A DNA stretch of 64,000 bases from Comamonas sp. (lineage in GTDB: Bacteria > Pseudomonadota > Gammaproteobacteria > Burkholderiales > Burkholderiaceae_C): contig JAITLR010000021.1 of assembly GCA_031277805.1 (NCBI GenBank), positions 62,001 through 126,000 of the forward strand, written 5' to 3'. A model generated the notes under the pieces. That model did no database searches and was not told where the DNA came from. It saw only the letters and a list, made by a program, of their open reading frames with translations. Of this stretch, positions 56,211-64,000 are shown piece by piece. Positions within the stretch are counted from its first letter, which is position 1, and every line of letters starts with the position of its first letter. The position numbers and the translations under genes were made by a program.

Positions 56211-56867
56211 ATGCAGAAATTCACCGTGCACAAGGGCCTTGTCGCCCCCATGGACCGCGAGAACGTCGACACTGATGCCATCATCCCCAAGCAGTTCCTG
56301 AAGTCCATCAAGAAGACCGGCTTCGGCCCCAATCTGTTTGACGAGTGGCGCTATCTGGACCAGCCCGGCCAGCCCGGCGTGCCCGAAGCCGACCGCAAGC
56401 CCAACCCCGACTTCGTGCTCAACCAGCCGCGCTTCAAGGGCGCCAGCATCCTGATCGCGCGCAAGAACTTCGGCTGCGGCTCCAGCCGCGAGCACGCGCC
56501 CTGGGCGCTGGACCAGTATGGCTTCCGCGCCATCCTGGCTCCCAGCTTCGCCGACATCTTCTTCAACAACAGCTTCAAGAACGGCCTGCTGCCCATCGTG
56601 CTGCCCGAGGCTACGATCGACCTGCTGTTCCACGAGGTGCAGGCCTTCCCCGGCTACGAGCTGACCATCGACCTGGAACGCCAGGTCATCGTTCGCCCCC
56701 AGGGCGAGGAGATCCCGTTCGACGTGATCGCCTTCCGCAAGTACTGCCTGCTCAACGGCTTCGACGACATCGGCCTGACCATGCGCCACGCCGACAAGAT
56801 CAAGGCCTTTGAAACCGAGCGTCTGGCGCAGAAGCCCTGGCTGGCGCATACGTTGATTCAGAAATAG
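56211..56867 (+). CDS. leuD: 3-isopropylmalate dehydratase small subunit
   Basis: LeuD is the swivelling small subunit that completes the isopropylmalate isomerase. The ATG at 56211 gives 218 residues ([31 protein letters not shown]). The [18 protein letters not shown]-type motif (here [18 protein letters not shown]) and [15 protein letters not shown] are typical. It is followed immediately by a family-B repeat that starts next to the stop codon. Confidence 0.97.
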   Translation: MQKFTVHKGLVAPMDRENVDTDAIIPKQFLKSIKKTGFGPNLFDEWRYLDQPGQPGVPEADRKPNPDFVLNQPRFKGASILIARKNFGCGSSREHAPWALDQYGFRAILAPSFADIFFNNSFKNGLLPIVLPEATIDLLFHEVQAFPGYELTIDLERQVIVRPQGEEIPFDVIAFRKYCLLNGFDDIGLTMRHADKIKAFETERLAQKPWLAHTLIQK

Positions 56868-56962
56868 CCCCCCTGAGCCGCTTTGCGGCTTCCCCCTTTC
56901 TCGATGCTTTGCATCGGAAGGGGGACGGCATCTTCGCTGCGAGGCGGCTCTTGCTCGATGTC
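56868..56962 (+). repeat. Interspersed repeat, family B (copy 2)
   Basis: Directly after the leuD stop is CCCCCTGAGCCGCTTTGCGG, then CTTCCCCCTTTC, an ATGCTTTGCAT core, GGAAGGGGGACGGCATCTTC, GCTGCGAGGCGGCTCTTGCT and CGATGTC. It shares the order of blocks with the copy at 30103-30178. The CTTCCCCCTTTC and GGAAGGGGG arms pair, giving a hairpin. Confidence 0.82.
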
Positions 56963-57015
56963 TCTCACTTGGGGTTTGCCTAATTTGAGTTCAACTATCA
57001 ATAAATGAGCTTCTA

Positions 57016-58183
<1,168 letters not shown>

Positions 58184-58294
58184 TCCCATTTCCATATCAA
58201 TCGATTACTTTGTCGGCTTCGCTTGCCGTGCTACAGCACTGTCTTCGCTTCGCCTTCGCGTACTCGAATGATCTGGAATTGGAATAAGCCCCCG

Positions 58295-58344
58295 CGCTGC
58301 AAGGATCGGCTTTACGCGGCCCTTGCAGCGAATCAAGTTTTTTT
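58295..58344 (+). terminator. Intrinsic terminator after leuB
   Basis: CGCTGCAAGG and CCTTGCAGCG make a perfect 10-bp stem around a 16-base loop and are followed by AATCAAG and seven T residues. It lies 110 bases past the leuB stop and before the asd leader region. Confidence 0.8.
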
Positions 58345-58404
58345 GGCGTTTTCAATCAAAACGTCAAAAATAAATCTTTAATTTCGACGATTTGACGATT
58401 GTTT

Positions 58405-58430
58405 AAAGCACATTTAACAAACTGTGCTTT
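58405..58430. promoter_or_regulatory. Inverted repeat in the asd promoter region
   Basis: AAAGCACA at 58405-58412 and TGTGCTTT at 58423-58430 are a perfect 8-bp inverted repeat with a 10-base spacer. TTGACG lies just upstream (58392-58397) with TAACAA 17 bases after, inside the spacer, so it could be an operator over the promoter. Confidence 0.5.
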
Positions 58431-58458
58431 TCCCGCATTCGCTAGAATTAGAACTCTT

Positions 58459-58557
58459 ATGTTTGCCGCACGCACCTTCAACACTGAAACCGCCACACCT
58501 GCAATGCTTGCCGGTCTGGACGCGCGCGCAATCACCATTAAGACGATTACAGGCTGA
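58459..58557 (+). CDS. Putative 32-residue leader peptide of asd
   Basis: An ATG at 58459 opens a 32-codon frame that ends at TGA 58555-58557, 93 bases before asd. The peptide begins MFAARTFNTETATPAMLAG and ends RAITIKTITG. It has seven Thr and three Ile; the last residues are Ile-Thr-Ile-Lys-Thr-Ile-Thr, all (except Gly) end products of the aspartate pathway that asd feeds. The start lacks a strong Shine-Dalgarno sequence; a TAGAAT -10-like box at 58443 would place transcription close to the ATG. Hairpins follow directly. The peptide is inferred from the sequence; translation is not proven. It is too short to rule out chance. Confidence 0.5.
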   Translation: MFAARTFNTETATPAMLAGLDARAITIKTITG

Positions 58558-58563
58558 CCCAGC

Positions 58564-58644
58564 CCGGTTCGTCGTGCGCCCTTTCCGGCTCAGACGAGCC
58601 GGACGAAGCAGTCTCAAGCTACTGTTTTCAAAACTGAAAGGGCG
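58564..58644 (+). promoter_or_regulatory. Candidate alternative-hairpin leader controlling asd translation
   Basis: CCGGTTCGTC (58564-58573) can pair over 10 bp with GACGAGCCGG (58593-58602); the last 7 bases of that arm can instead pair with CCGGCTC (58585-58591). CGCCCTTTC (58577-58585) is exactly complementary to GAAAGGGCG (58636-58644), which contains the ribosome-binding AAAGGG of asd. The long hairpin puts CGCCCTTTC in its loop. These pairings are seen directly; switching between them is inference. Confidence 0.5.
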
Positions 58645-58650
58645 TTTCAA

Positions 58651-59763
58651 ATGAGCAAGCAATTGGTAGGTTTGGTGGGCTGGCGCGGCATGGTCGGCTC
58701 CGTGCTGATGGACCGCATGCAGGCCGAAGGCGACTTCGCGCTGATCGAGCCGGTGTTCTTCTCCACCTCCAACGCCGGCGGCAAGGCCCCCGCGATGGCC
58801 ACGGTGCACACCCAGCTCAAGGATGCCAACGACATCGCCGAGCTGTCCAAGTGCGACATCATCATCACCTGCCAGGGCGGCGACTACACCAAGGAAGTCT
58901 TCCCCAAGATCCGCGCCGCCGGCTGGAACGGCCATTGGATCGACGCAGCCTCCTCGCTGCGCATGGAAGATGACGCCGTCATCGTGCTGGACCCCGTCAA
59001 CGACGACCTGATCCAATCCAAGCTGGCCGCAGGCGGCAAGAACTGGATCGGCGGCAACTGCACCAACTCCATCCTGCTGATGGGCCTGGGCGGCCTGTTC
59101 AAGGCCGGTCTGGTCGAATGGGTCTCCTCCATGACCTACCAGGCAGCATCGGGCGGCGGCGCCAACCACATGCGCGAGCTGCTCAAGGGCATGGGCGTGG
59201 TACACGCGGCCGTAGCCGACGAGCTGGCAACACCTGCTTCCGCCATCCTGGAAATCGACCGCAAGGTGGCTGAAACCATCCGCACCGATGTGCCCACCGA
59301 GTTCTTCGGCGCACCTCTGGCTGGCGGCCTGATCCCCTGGATCGACGTGCAACTGCCAAACGGTCAGTCCAAGGAAGAATGGAAGGGCCAGGCCGAAGTC
59401 AACAAGATCCTCGGCACCGACGCCACGATTCCCGTGGACGGTCTGTGCGTGCGTATCGGCGCCATGCGCTGCCACAGCCTCGCACTGACGCTGAAGCTCA
59501 AGAAGGATCTGCCTCTGGAAGAGATCGAAGCGCTGATCAAGGGCGGCAACCCCTGGGTCAAGTTTGTGGCCAATGACCGTGCCGAGACCGTCAAGGAACT
59601 GACCCCTGCCGCGACCACCGGCGGCCTCGAAGTGGCCGTGGGCCGCGTGCGCAAGCTCAACATGGGCCCCGAGTATGTCTCCGCCTTCGTGATCGGTGAC
59701 CAGTTGCTGTGGGGTGCGGCCGAGCCGTTGCGCCGCATGCTGCGCATTCTGCTGGCTGCCTGA
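58651..59763 (+). CDS. asd: Aspartate-semialdehyde dehydrogenase
   Basis: Asd makes aspartate semialdehyde, the branch point to lysine, threonine, methionine, isoleucine and diaminopimelate. The 370-residue protein starts [23 protein letters not shown] with the NADP-binding GxxGxxG-like loop. The active-site cysteine is in [13 protein letters not shown], and the substrate arginine-containing and histidine motifs ([20 protein letters not shown]) follow. This is the Escherichia coli-type enzyme. AAAGGG is eight bases upstream of the ATG and lies in the candidate regulatory pairing. fimV, truA and trpF follow on the same strand. Confidence 0.98.
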   Translation: MSKQLVGLVGWRGMVGSVLMDRMQAEGDFALIEPVFFSTSNAGGKAPAMATVHTQLKDANDIAELSKCDIIITCQGGDYTKEVFPKIRAAGWNGHWIDAASSLRMEDDAVIVLDPVNDDLIQSKLAAGGKNWIGGNCTNSILLMGLGGLFKAGLVEWVSSMTYQAASGGGANHMRELLKGMGVVHAAVADELATPASAILEIDRKVAETIRTDVPTEFFGAPLAGGLIPWIDVQLPNGQSKEEWKGQAEVNKILGTDATIPVDGLCVRIGAMRCHSLALTLKLKKDLPLEEIEALIKGGNPWVKFVANDRAETVKELTPAATTGGLEVAVGRVRKLNMGPEYVSAFVIGDQLLWGAAEPLRRMLRILLAA

Positions 59764-59800
59764 GCTCGCTGAAACATGTTTCGCTGGCTTGAGCCAGCGC

Positions 59801-59842
59801 AAAAAGCGCCATACCACGCTCGTCGCGGATGGCGCTTTTTTC
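59801..59842 (+). terminator. Intrinsic terminator after asd
   Basis: AAAAGCGCCAT and ATGGCGCTTTT pair around a 16-base loop and continue into six T residues, about 40 bases past the asd stop. Confidence 0.88.
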
Positions 59843-59887
59843 ATGTCCAAGCCCAGGCTTGGGCCACAATCACCCGTTTGTTTCAAC

Positions 59888-59910
59888 GAGTCAGCCTGCC
59901 AGGCTGACTC
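59888..59910. promoter_or_regulatory. Perfect 23-base palindrome upstream of fimV
   Basis: GAGTCAGCCTG and CAGGCTGACTC form an uninterrupted inverted repeat around a single C, inside the 370-base gap between asd and fimV (59764-60133). AAGCC-CA-GGCTT, a smaller palindrome, lies just upstream. No T run follows it. The remaining gap holds possible fimV promoter sequence (TTGACA at about 59956 and 59993) but no recognised gene. Confidence 0.6.
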
Positions 59911-60133
59911 TATATTCGCTGGCATCTCGTTGCCAATCGACAACATTACTTCGCCTTGACAAGGATGCAATTGCTCACAGTGCAATAGCGTCGTTGACAA
60001 TGCAGACTGTGTCCTACGGGCCGAGAAACACTTCGCCGACCGTCGGAAATTTCATTGACTGATGCATCCACCCTTGAATCTCGCTACAAAAACAATAGAG
60101 CGGGCTGGATGCACAAACCAAGTTTGATGCCTT

Positions 60134-63031
60134 ATGCAACGCTGGAAACTCTCTGCGCTAGCCGCTGCCTCCCTCGCTCTGTCCAGCCTCACGGTCACCG
60201 ATGCTTGGGCCCTGGCACTGGGCCGCATCACCGTTCAGTCGGCACTGGGAGAGCCACTGCGCGCAGAGGTCGAGATTCCCCAACTGAGCGCTACCGAAGC
60301 CGAAAGCCTTCAAGCGGCCGTCGCACCCGCGGCCACCTTCCGCGCTCAAGGCATGGAATACACCGGTACGGCCAACTCCGTGCGCGTCAAGGTTCAAAAG
60401 CGTGCCAATGGTTCAGCGGTGCTGCAACTGAGCAGCAGCCAGCCTGTGAACGACCCATTTGTAGACCTGGTGATCGACGCCAACTGGGCTTCCGGCAAGA
60501 TTCAGCGCAACTACACTCTGCTGCTGGATCCCCCCGCATCACGCCGCCCGGCTCCCGCCCCCGTGACTGCAGCTCAGGCTCCCGCGGAGACACAACCTCG
60601 TCCTGCCCGTCCTGCAGTCGTCGAGCGCTCTGCCCAGGTCGCGCCGACACCGGCCGTGACTGCCGCACAAGGTCGTGACTTGCGCAATGACCGTGATCAG
60701 GATGAGGGGTCAGCCAAAGCAGCTCGCGCCTCTCGGAACAAGGGCCAAGTTGCAGCCGCGCCAGCCCGCGACAACGAAGCAGACACAGTGCGCGTAAAGA
60801 CAGGCGATACCGCAGGCCGCATTGCATCTGCCAACAAGCCTGCCGGCGTGTCGCTGGATCAGATGCTGGTCGCCATGCTGCGCAGCAACCCCCAGGCCTT
60901 TGTCAACGGCAACATCAATCGCATGCGCAGCGGCGCCGTGATTCAGCTGCCCGATGCGGCCACTGCACAAGCCACGTCCAACAAGGAAGCGCGCCAGATC
61001 ATGGCCGCCCAGTCGCGCGACTTCAATGAATTCCGCCGCCAGTTGGCCGGCATCGCGCCGGTTGCTCCTGTGGCGGCAGCCTCGCGCAGCGCCTCGGGTC
61101 AGGTTCAGGCCCATGTGGAAGACAGCAAGCCCAACACGGCAGCGCCTGACAAGCTGACCCTCTCCAAAGGCTCGGTCAAAGGCACGGTCGCCGATGAAAA
61201 GCTGGCGCAGCAAAAGCAGGCCTCGGATCAGTCTGCCCGCACCGACGAACTCAAGCGCAACATGGCCGAGCTCAGCCAGATTGCCGCAGCAACACAGCCT
61301 GCCGGCGGTGCAGCTGCGCCTGCAGCCAGCGCAGCTGCCCCAGCAGCAACACCAGGTGTGAACGTTCCACTGGCGACCGCAGCCAATAATGCTGCAGCCG
61401 CTCCAGCTCCCGCCGCGGCAACGCCTGCGGCTTCTGCCCCCGCGCCTGAAGCAGGTACGCAGCCCACCGAAGCCGCCAAACCGGCTGAACCCACAGCCGC
61501 ACCTGCAGCAGATGCAGGTACCGCACCGGACGCTGCAGCACCCACCCCAGATACTCCCTCGGCGGAAGCCCCTCCTGCGGCCCCCGCTCCGGCCCCAGCA
61601 CCCAAGCCAGCCCTGGCCCCTGTGGCTCCACCACCCGAACCCAGCTTCATAGACGGCCTGATGGACGACCCCACCATTCCGCTGGCGGGCGCAGCCATAT
61701 TGGCTCTATTGCTGGGCTATGGCGGCTACCGAGTGGCCCAGCGCCGCAAGGCCGCTGCGGCTGCCAGCGCCGACAGTTCGCTGGGCGACAGCCAGCTGGG
61801 CACCGACTCGTTCTTCGGCGCCAGCGGTGGTCAGCGTGTGGATACCACCACGACCAGCAGCCAGATGTCAGGGCAATCCATGCAGTACTCGCCCAGCCAG
61901 CTGGACGCCGGTGATGTGGACCCTCTGGCCGAAGCCGACGTCTATCTGGCCTATGGCCGTGATCTGCAGGCCGAGGAAATCCTCAAGGAAGCCCTGCGCA
62001 CCGATCCCAACCGCCTGGTTCTGCATCAGAAGCTGGCGGAAATCTATGCCAAGCGCAACGACCGGATTGCCTACGCCGCCGTAGCCAGCAATCTCTACAA
62101 CCTGACCCAGGGCAAGGGCTCTGAATGGCAACGCGTGGCCGATCAGGGACGAACCCTGGATCCCGACAACACCCTGTACCAGCCCGGCGGCCAGACTGCG
62201 GCCAGCTCCTCCGCCCCTCAGGGGTTGGACACGATGGGCATGGCTCCTGCCGCCGCTGTCGCAGGCGGCATGGCCTTCGGCGATGCCCTGGCTTCGGTCA
62301 ACCAGGCACTCAAGGAGCCAGATCTTGCCCAAGACCACGAAGGCCCTCCCACCCAGCCCACGAATATGGACTTCGGCCTGGATCTGGATCTGCCCACAGG
62401 TCTCGCCGATACCCAGGCTCCTGTCGCGCAGCCTCTGCCGGATGTCACAGCACCTCAGCCCAGCGAGCAAGACTTCGCTTCGCTGGCGCAATGGGACACA
62501 CCTGCCCCCACTCCTGCGGCAGACAACGGCCTGAATCTGGACCTGGACGACCTGGCCTCCTTCAGCCTGCCTACCGCTCAGCCACCTGCGGCCACCGAGC
62601 CCACCGCCACTCCGCCAGCCGATACGCTCAATGCGCTGGAGTTCGACCTGGACAGCTTTGCCCCGCCACAGGCAAAGGCCGAAGCACCCTCGGCAGAGCT
62701 ATCGCTGACCGATGACGAGGTGACGCTGCGGCAACCCATCGACGCAGGTAACAGCCATGCAAACGCCGCGCCTCAAGCCGAGTCAGAGCCTGTGTTCGAC
62801 CTCAGTGGTCTGTCACTGGACCTGGGTACCTCTCCAGAAGCTGCCATGGCTCCCGCCGCGGCCACGCCCTCCATGCCGGAAGATCCCATGGCCACCAAGC
62901 TGGCTTTGGCCGAAGAGTTCAATGCCATTGGTGACAGTGACGGAGCGCGTACACTCATCGAAGAAGTGATCGCCGAAGCCCATGGCGATCTCAAAGCCAA
63001 GGCCCAGGCCTTGCTTTCTCAGATTGGTTGA
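60134..63031 (+). CDS. fimV: FimV-family pilus/polarity protein
   Basis: FimV is an inner-membrane, peptidoglycan-binding protein needed for type IV pilus function and polar localisation. The 965-residue protein has a signal peptide, LSALAAASLALSSLTVTDAWA, followed by the FimV N-terminal domain (LALGRITVQSALGEPLRAEVEIPQLS). A LysM-like segment lies at about 217-275. An Ala/Pro-rich linker (about 380-505) precedes one membrane helix (about 515-535, PLAGAAILALLLGYGGYRVA). The cytoplasmic part has a TPR-like segment (about 597-640) and ends in the conserved FimV C-terminal domain (KLALAEEFNAIGDSDGARTLIEEVIAEAHGDLKAKAQALLSQI). It is followed by truA. Confidence 0.94.
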   Translation: MQRWKLSALAAASLALSSLTVTDAWALALGRITVQSALGEPLRAEVEIPQLSATEAESLQAAVAPAATFRAQGMEYTGTANSVRVKVQKRANGSAVLQLSSSQPVNDPFVDLVIDANWASGKIQRNYTLLLDPPASRRPAPAPVTAAQAPAETQPRPARPAVVERSAQVAPTPAVTAAQGRDLRNDRDQDEGSAKAARASRNKGQVAAAPARDNEADTVRVKTGDTAGRIASANKPAGVSLDQMLVAMLRSNPQAFVNGNINRMRSGAVIQLPDAATAQATSNKEARQIMAAQSRDFNEFRRQLAGIAPVAPVAAASRSASGQVQAHVEDSKPNTAAPDKLTLSKGSVKGTVADEKLAQQKQASDQSARTDELKRNMAELSQIAAATQPAGGAAAPAASAAAPAATPGVNVPLATAANNAAAAPAPAAATPAASAPAPEAGTQPTEAAKPAEPTAAPAADAGTAPDAAAPTPDTPSAEAPPAAPAPAPAPKPALAPVAPPPEPSFIDGLMDDPTIPLAGAAILALLLGYGGYRVAQRRKAAAAASADSSLGDSQLGTDSFFGASGGQRVDTTTTSSQMSGQSMQYSPSQLDAGDVDPLAEADVYLAYGRDLQAEEILKEALRTDPNRLVLHQKLAEIYAKRNDRIAYAAVASNLYNLTQGKGSEWQRVADQGRTLDPDNTLYQPGGQTAASSSAPQGLDTMGMAPAAAVAGGMAFGDALASVNQALKEPDLAQDHEGPPTQPTNMDFGLDLDLPTGLADTQAPVAQPLPDVTAPQPSEQDFASLAQWDTPAPTPAADNGLNLDLDDLASFSLPTAQPPAATEPTATPPADTLNALEFDLDSFAPPQAKAEAPSAELSLTDDEVTLRQPIDAGNSHANAAPQAESEPVFDLSGLSLDLGTSPEAAMAPAAATPSMPEDPMATKLALAEEFNAIGDSDGARTLIEEVIAEAHGDLKAKAQALLSQIG

Positions 63032-63068
63032 ATTTGATGCGTGAAAACTCCGCGCCAGGAGCCATGCC

Positions 63069-63899
63069 ATGCGCATAGCTCTGGGCGTCAGCTACAACGG
63101 TCAGGCCTATCGTGGCTGGCAAAGCCAGCCCGACGGCAACACCGTACAAGACAAACTCGAAGCGGCCCTGGGCCGCTTTGCTGCTCAAGAGGTCTCCACA
63201 ATTTGCGCAGGCCGCACCGACTCCGGTGTTCACGGGCTGATGCAAGTCGTGCATTTCGACACCGAATTGCAGCGGACACCCAACTCCTGGGTCCGCGGCA
63301 CCAACACCTTTCTCCCCAAGGACATCGCCGTGCAATGGGCGGCCGAGGTGCCTGAGGGCCTGGATGGCTTTCACTCCCGCGCCTGCGCTACAGCCCGCCG
63401 CTATGCCTATGTGCTGCTGCAGTCCCCTGTGCGCCCCAGCGTGGATCACGGCCGGGTCGGCTGGGTGTTCCAGCCTCTGGATGCGCAGCGCATGCGTGCC
63501 GCCGCGGGTCTGCTGCTGGGCGAGCATGATTTCTCCTCCTTCCGCGCTGCGGGCTGCCAGGCAAAAAGCCCTGTCAAAACCCTTCATCGCATCGATATCC
63601 ACTACCGCCCGGCAGGTCAGGCGCCCATGCGTGATGAGCTCATGGAATGCGGCTACTGGCACTTCGAATTTGAAGGCAGCGCCTTCTTGCACCACATGAT
63701 CCGCAACATCATGGGTTGCCTGATTTACGTGGGCCAGGGCTCCAAGCCGGTAGAGTGGATGCAGCAGGTGCTGGACGCACGCTCGCGTGAAGTCGCTGCA
63801 CCCACCTTCTCCCCCGACGGGCTGTACTTCCTCGGCCCCATCTACGATGCACGCTGGGGGCTGCCGGCCGATACACCTCCATTTGCCTGGCTGCCTTGA
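63069..63899 (+). CDS. truA: tRNA pseudouridine synthase A
   Basis: TruA forms pseudouridine at positions 38-40 of the tRNA anticodon stem. The 276-residue protein begins MRIALGVSYNGQAYRGWQSQPDGNTVQDKLEAALGRF. The catalytic aspartate is in CAGRTDSGVHG. RRYAYVLLQSPVRP and FLHHMIRNIMGCLIYVG are conserved. It lies 37 bases after fimV and 42 bases before trpF. Confidence 0.97.
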   Translation: MRIALGVSYNGQAYRGWQSQPDGNTVQDKLEAALGRFAAQEVSTICAGRTDSGVHGLMQVVHFDTELQRTPNSWVRGTNTFLPKDIAVQWAAEVPEGLDGFHSRACATARRYAYVLLQSPVRPSVDHGRVGWVFQPLDAQRMRAAAGLLLGEHDFSSFRAAGCQAKSPVKTLHRIDIHYRPAGQAPMRDELMECGYWHFEFEGSAFLHHMIRNIMGCLIYVGQGSKPVEWMQQVLDARSREVAAPTFSPDGLYFLGPIYDARWGLPADTPPFAWLP

Positions 63900-63941
63900 G
63901 CCGCTGCGCTCCATTGACTGCTGCAACGCCAGAAACCTGCC

Positions 63942-64000
63942 ATGTCTTTCATTGCCCCCCGTACCCGCATCAAGATCTGTGGCCTGACACGCGAGCAGGA
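63942..64000 (+). CDS. trpF: Phosphoribosylanthranilate isomerase (partial, N-terminus only)
   Basis: The last 59 bases open with an ATG and encode MSFIAPRTRIKICGLTREQ, which is the beginning of TrpF: the KICGLT segment is the start of the barrel with the catalytic cysteine in the third step of the tryptophan branch. The rest runs off the window. The order truA-trpF is common in this group. Confidence 0.88.
   Translation, partial: MSFIAPRTRIKICGLTREQ

Noticed and set aside
58414-60000. 528-residue frame opposite asd and the asd leader
   Set aside because: It is antisense to a certain gene; the leader region is better explained by the hairpins and short peptide on the plus strand.

Overview
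The window reads as a chromosomal stretch of a betaproteobacterium of the Burkholderiales, most like the Comamonadaceae (Comamonas or a close relative). This rests on protein character, on the order tpiA-secG-tRNA-Leu-nuoABCD, on asd-fimV-truA-trpF, and on a fairly high GC content judged by eye. No phage, insertion sequence, CRISPR array or plasmid function is visible. It is mostly conserved core genome with a few accessory genes and an unusual set of intergenic repeats and leader structures.

Layout. 1-7.7 kb (minus strand): nuoDCBA (nuoD runs off the edge), tRNA-Leu(GAG), secG, tpiA, a quinone oxidoreductase, pnp with a long leader hairpin, and rpsO. 8-16.3 kb (plus): a type IV pilus minor-pilin operon (two FimT/GspH pseudopilins, pilV, pilW, pilX, pilY1, pilE) joined by stop/start overlaps. 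16.3-25.3 kb: ribD, a phospholipase-D-like lipoprotein, dusC, a methyltransferase, a GNAT acetyltransferase, an aldehyde dehydrogenase and small unknowns. 25.3-30 kb: clpB with a sigma-32-like promoter, then an AraC regulator divergent from a DMT exporter. 30-35.5 kb: molybdopterin genes (moaE, moaD, moeA, mobB) interrupted by an AtoE-type transporter and a small recombinase-like protein. 35.5-41.1 kb (minus): thrC, an exported unknown, hom and an alanine aminotransferase. 41.3-44.6 kb (plus): Mth938-like, bcp, a PIN-PhoH protein and a coiled-coil membrane protein. 44.8-47.8 kb (minus): rpsF-priB-rpsR-rplI-dnaB. 48-52 kb (plus): grpE-dnaK-dnaJ. 52-54.7 kb: a Sel1-repeat protein divergent from a LysR regulator. 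54.7-64 kb (plus): leuC, leuD, leuB, asd, fimV, truA and the start of trpF.

The genes fall into a few themes: the aspartate-family and leucine pathways (asd, hom, thrC, leuCDB), type IV pili (minor pilins, PilY1, FimV), protein quality control (clpB, grpE, dnaK, dnaJ), RNA metabolism (pnp, rpsO, dusC, truA) and molybdenum cofactor synthesis.

The most notable unexplained signal is upstream of asd. A 32-codon reading frame ends in a Thr/Ile/Lys-rich run, and is followed by two mutually exclusive hairpins and a 9-base sequence exactly complementary to the asd ribosome-binding region. The arrangement looks like an amino-acid-sensing leader that would act on translation. Other points are two families of interspersed repeats, a roughly 100-nt hairpin in the pnp leader, and a low-GC N-terminal half of pilY1.
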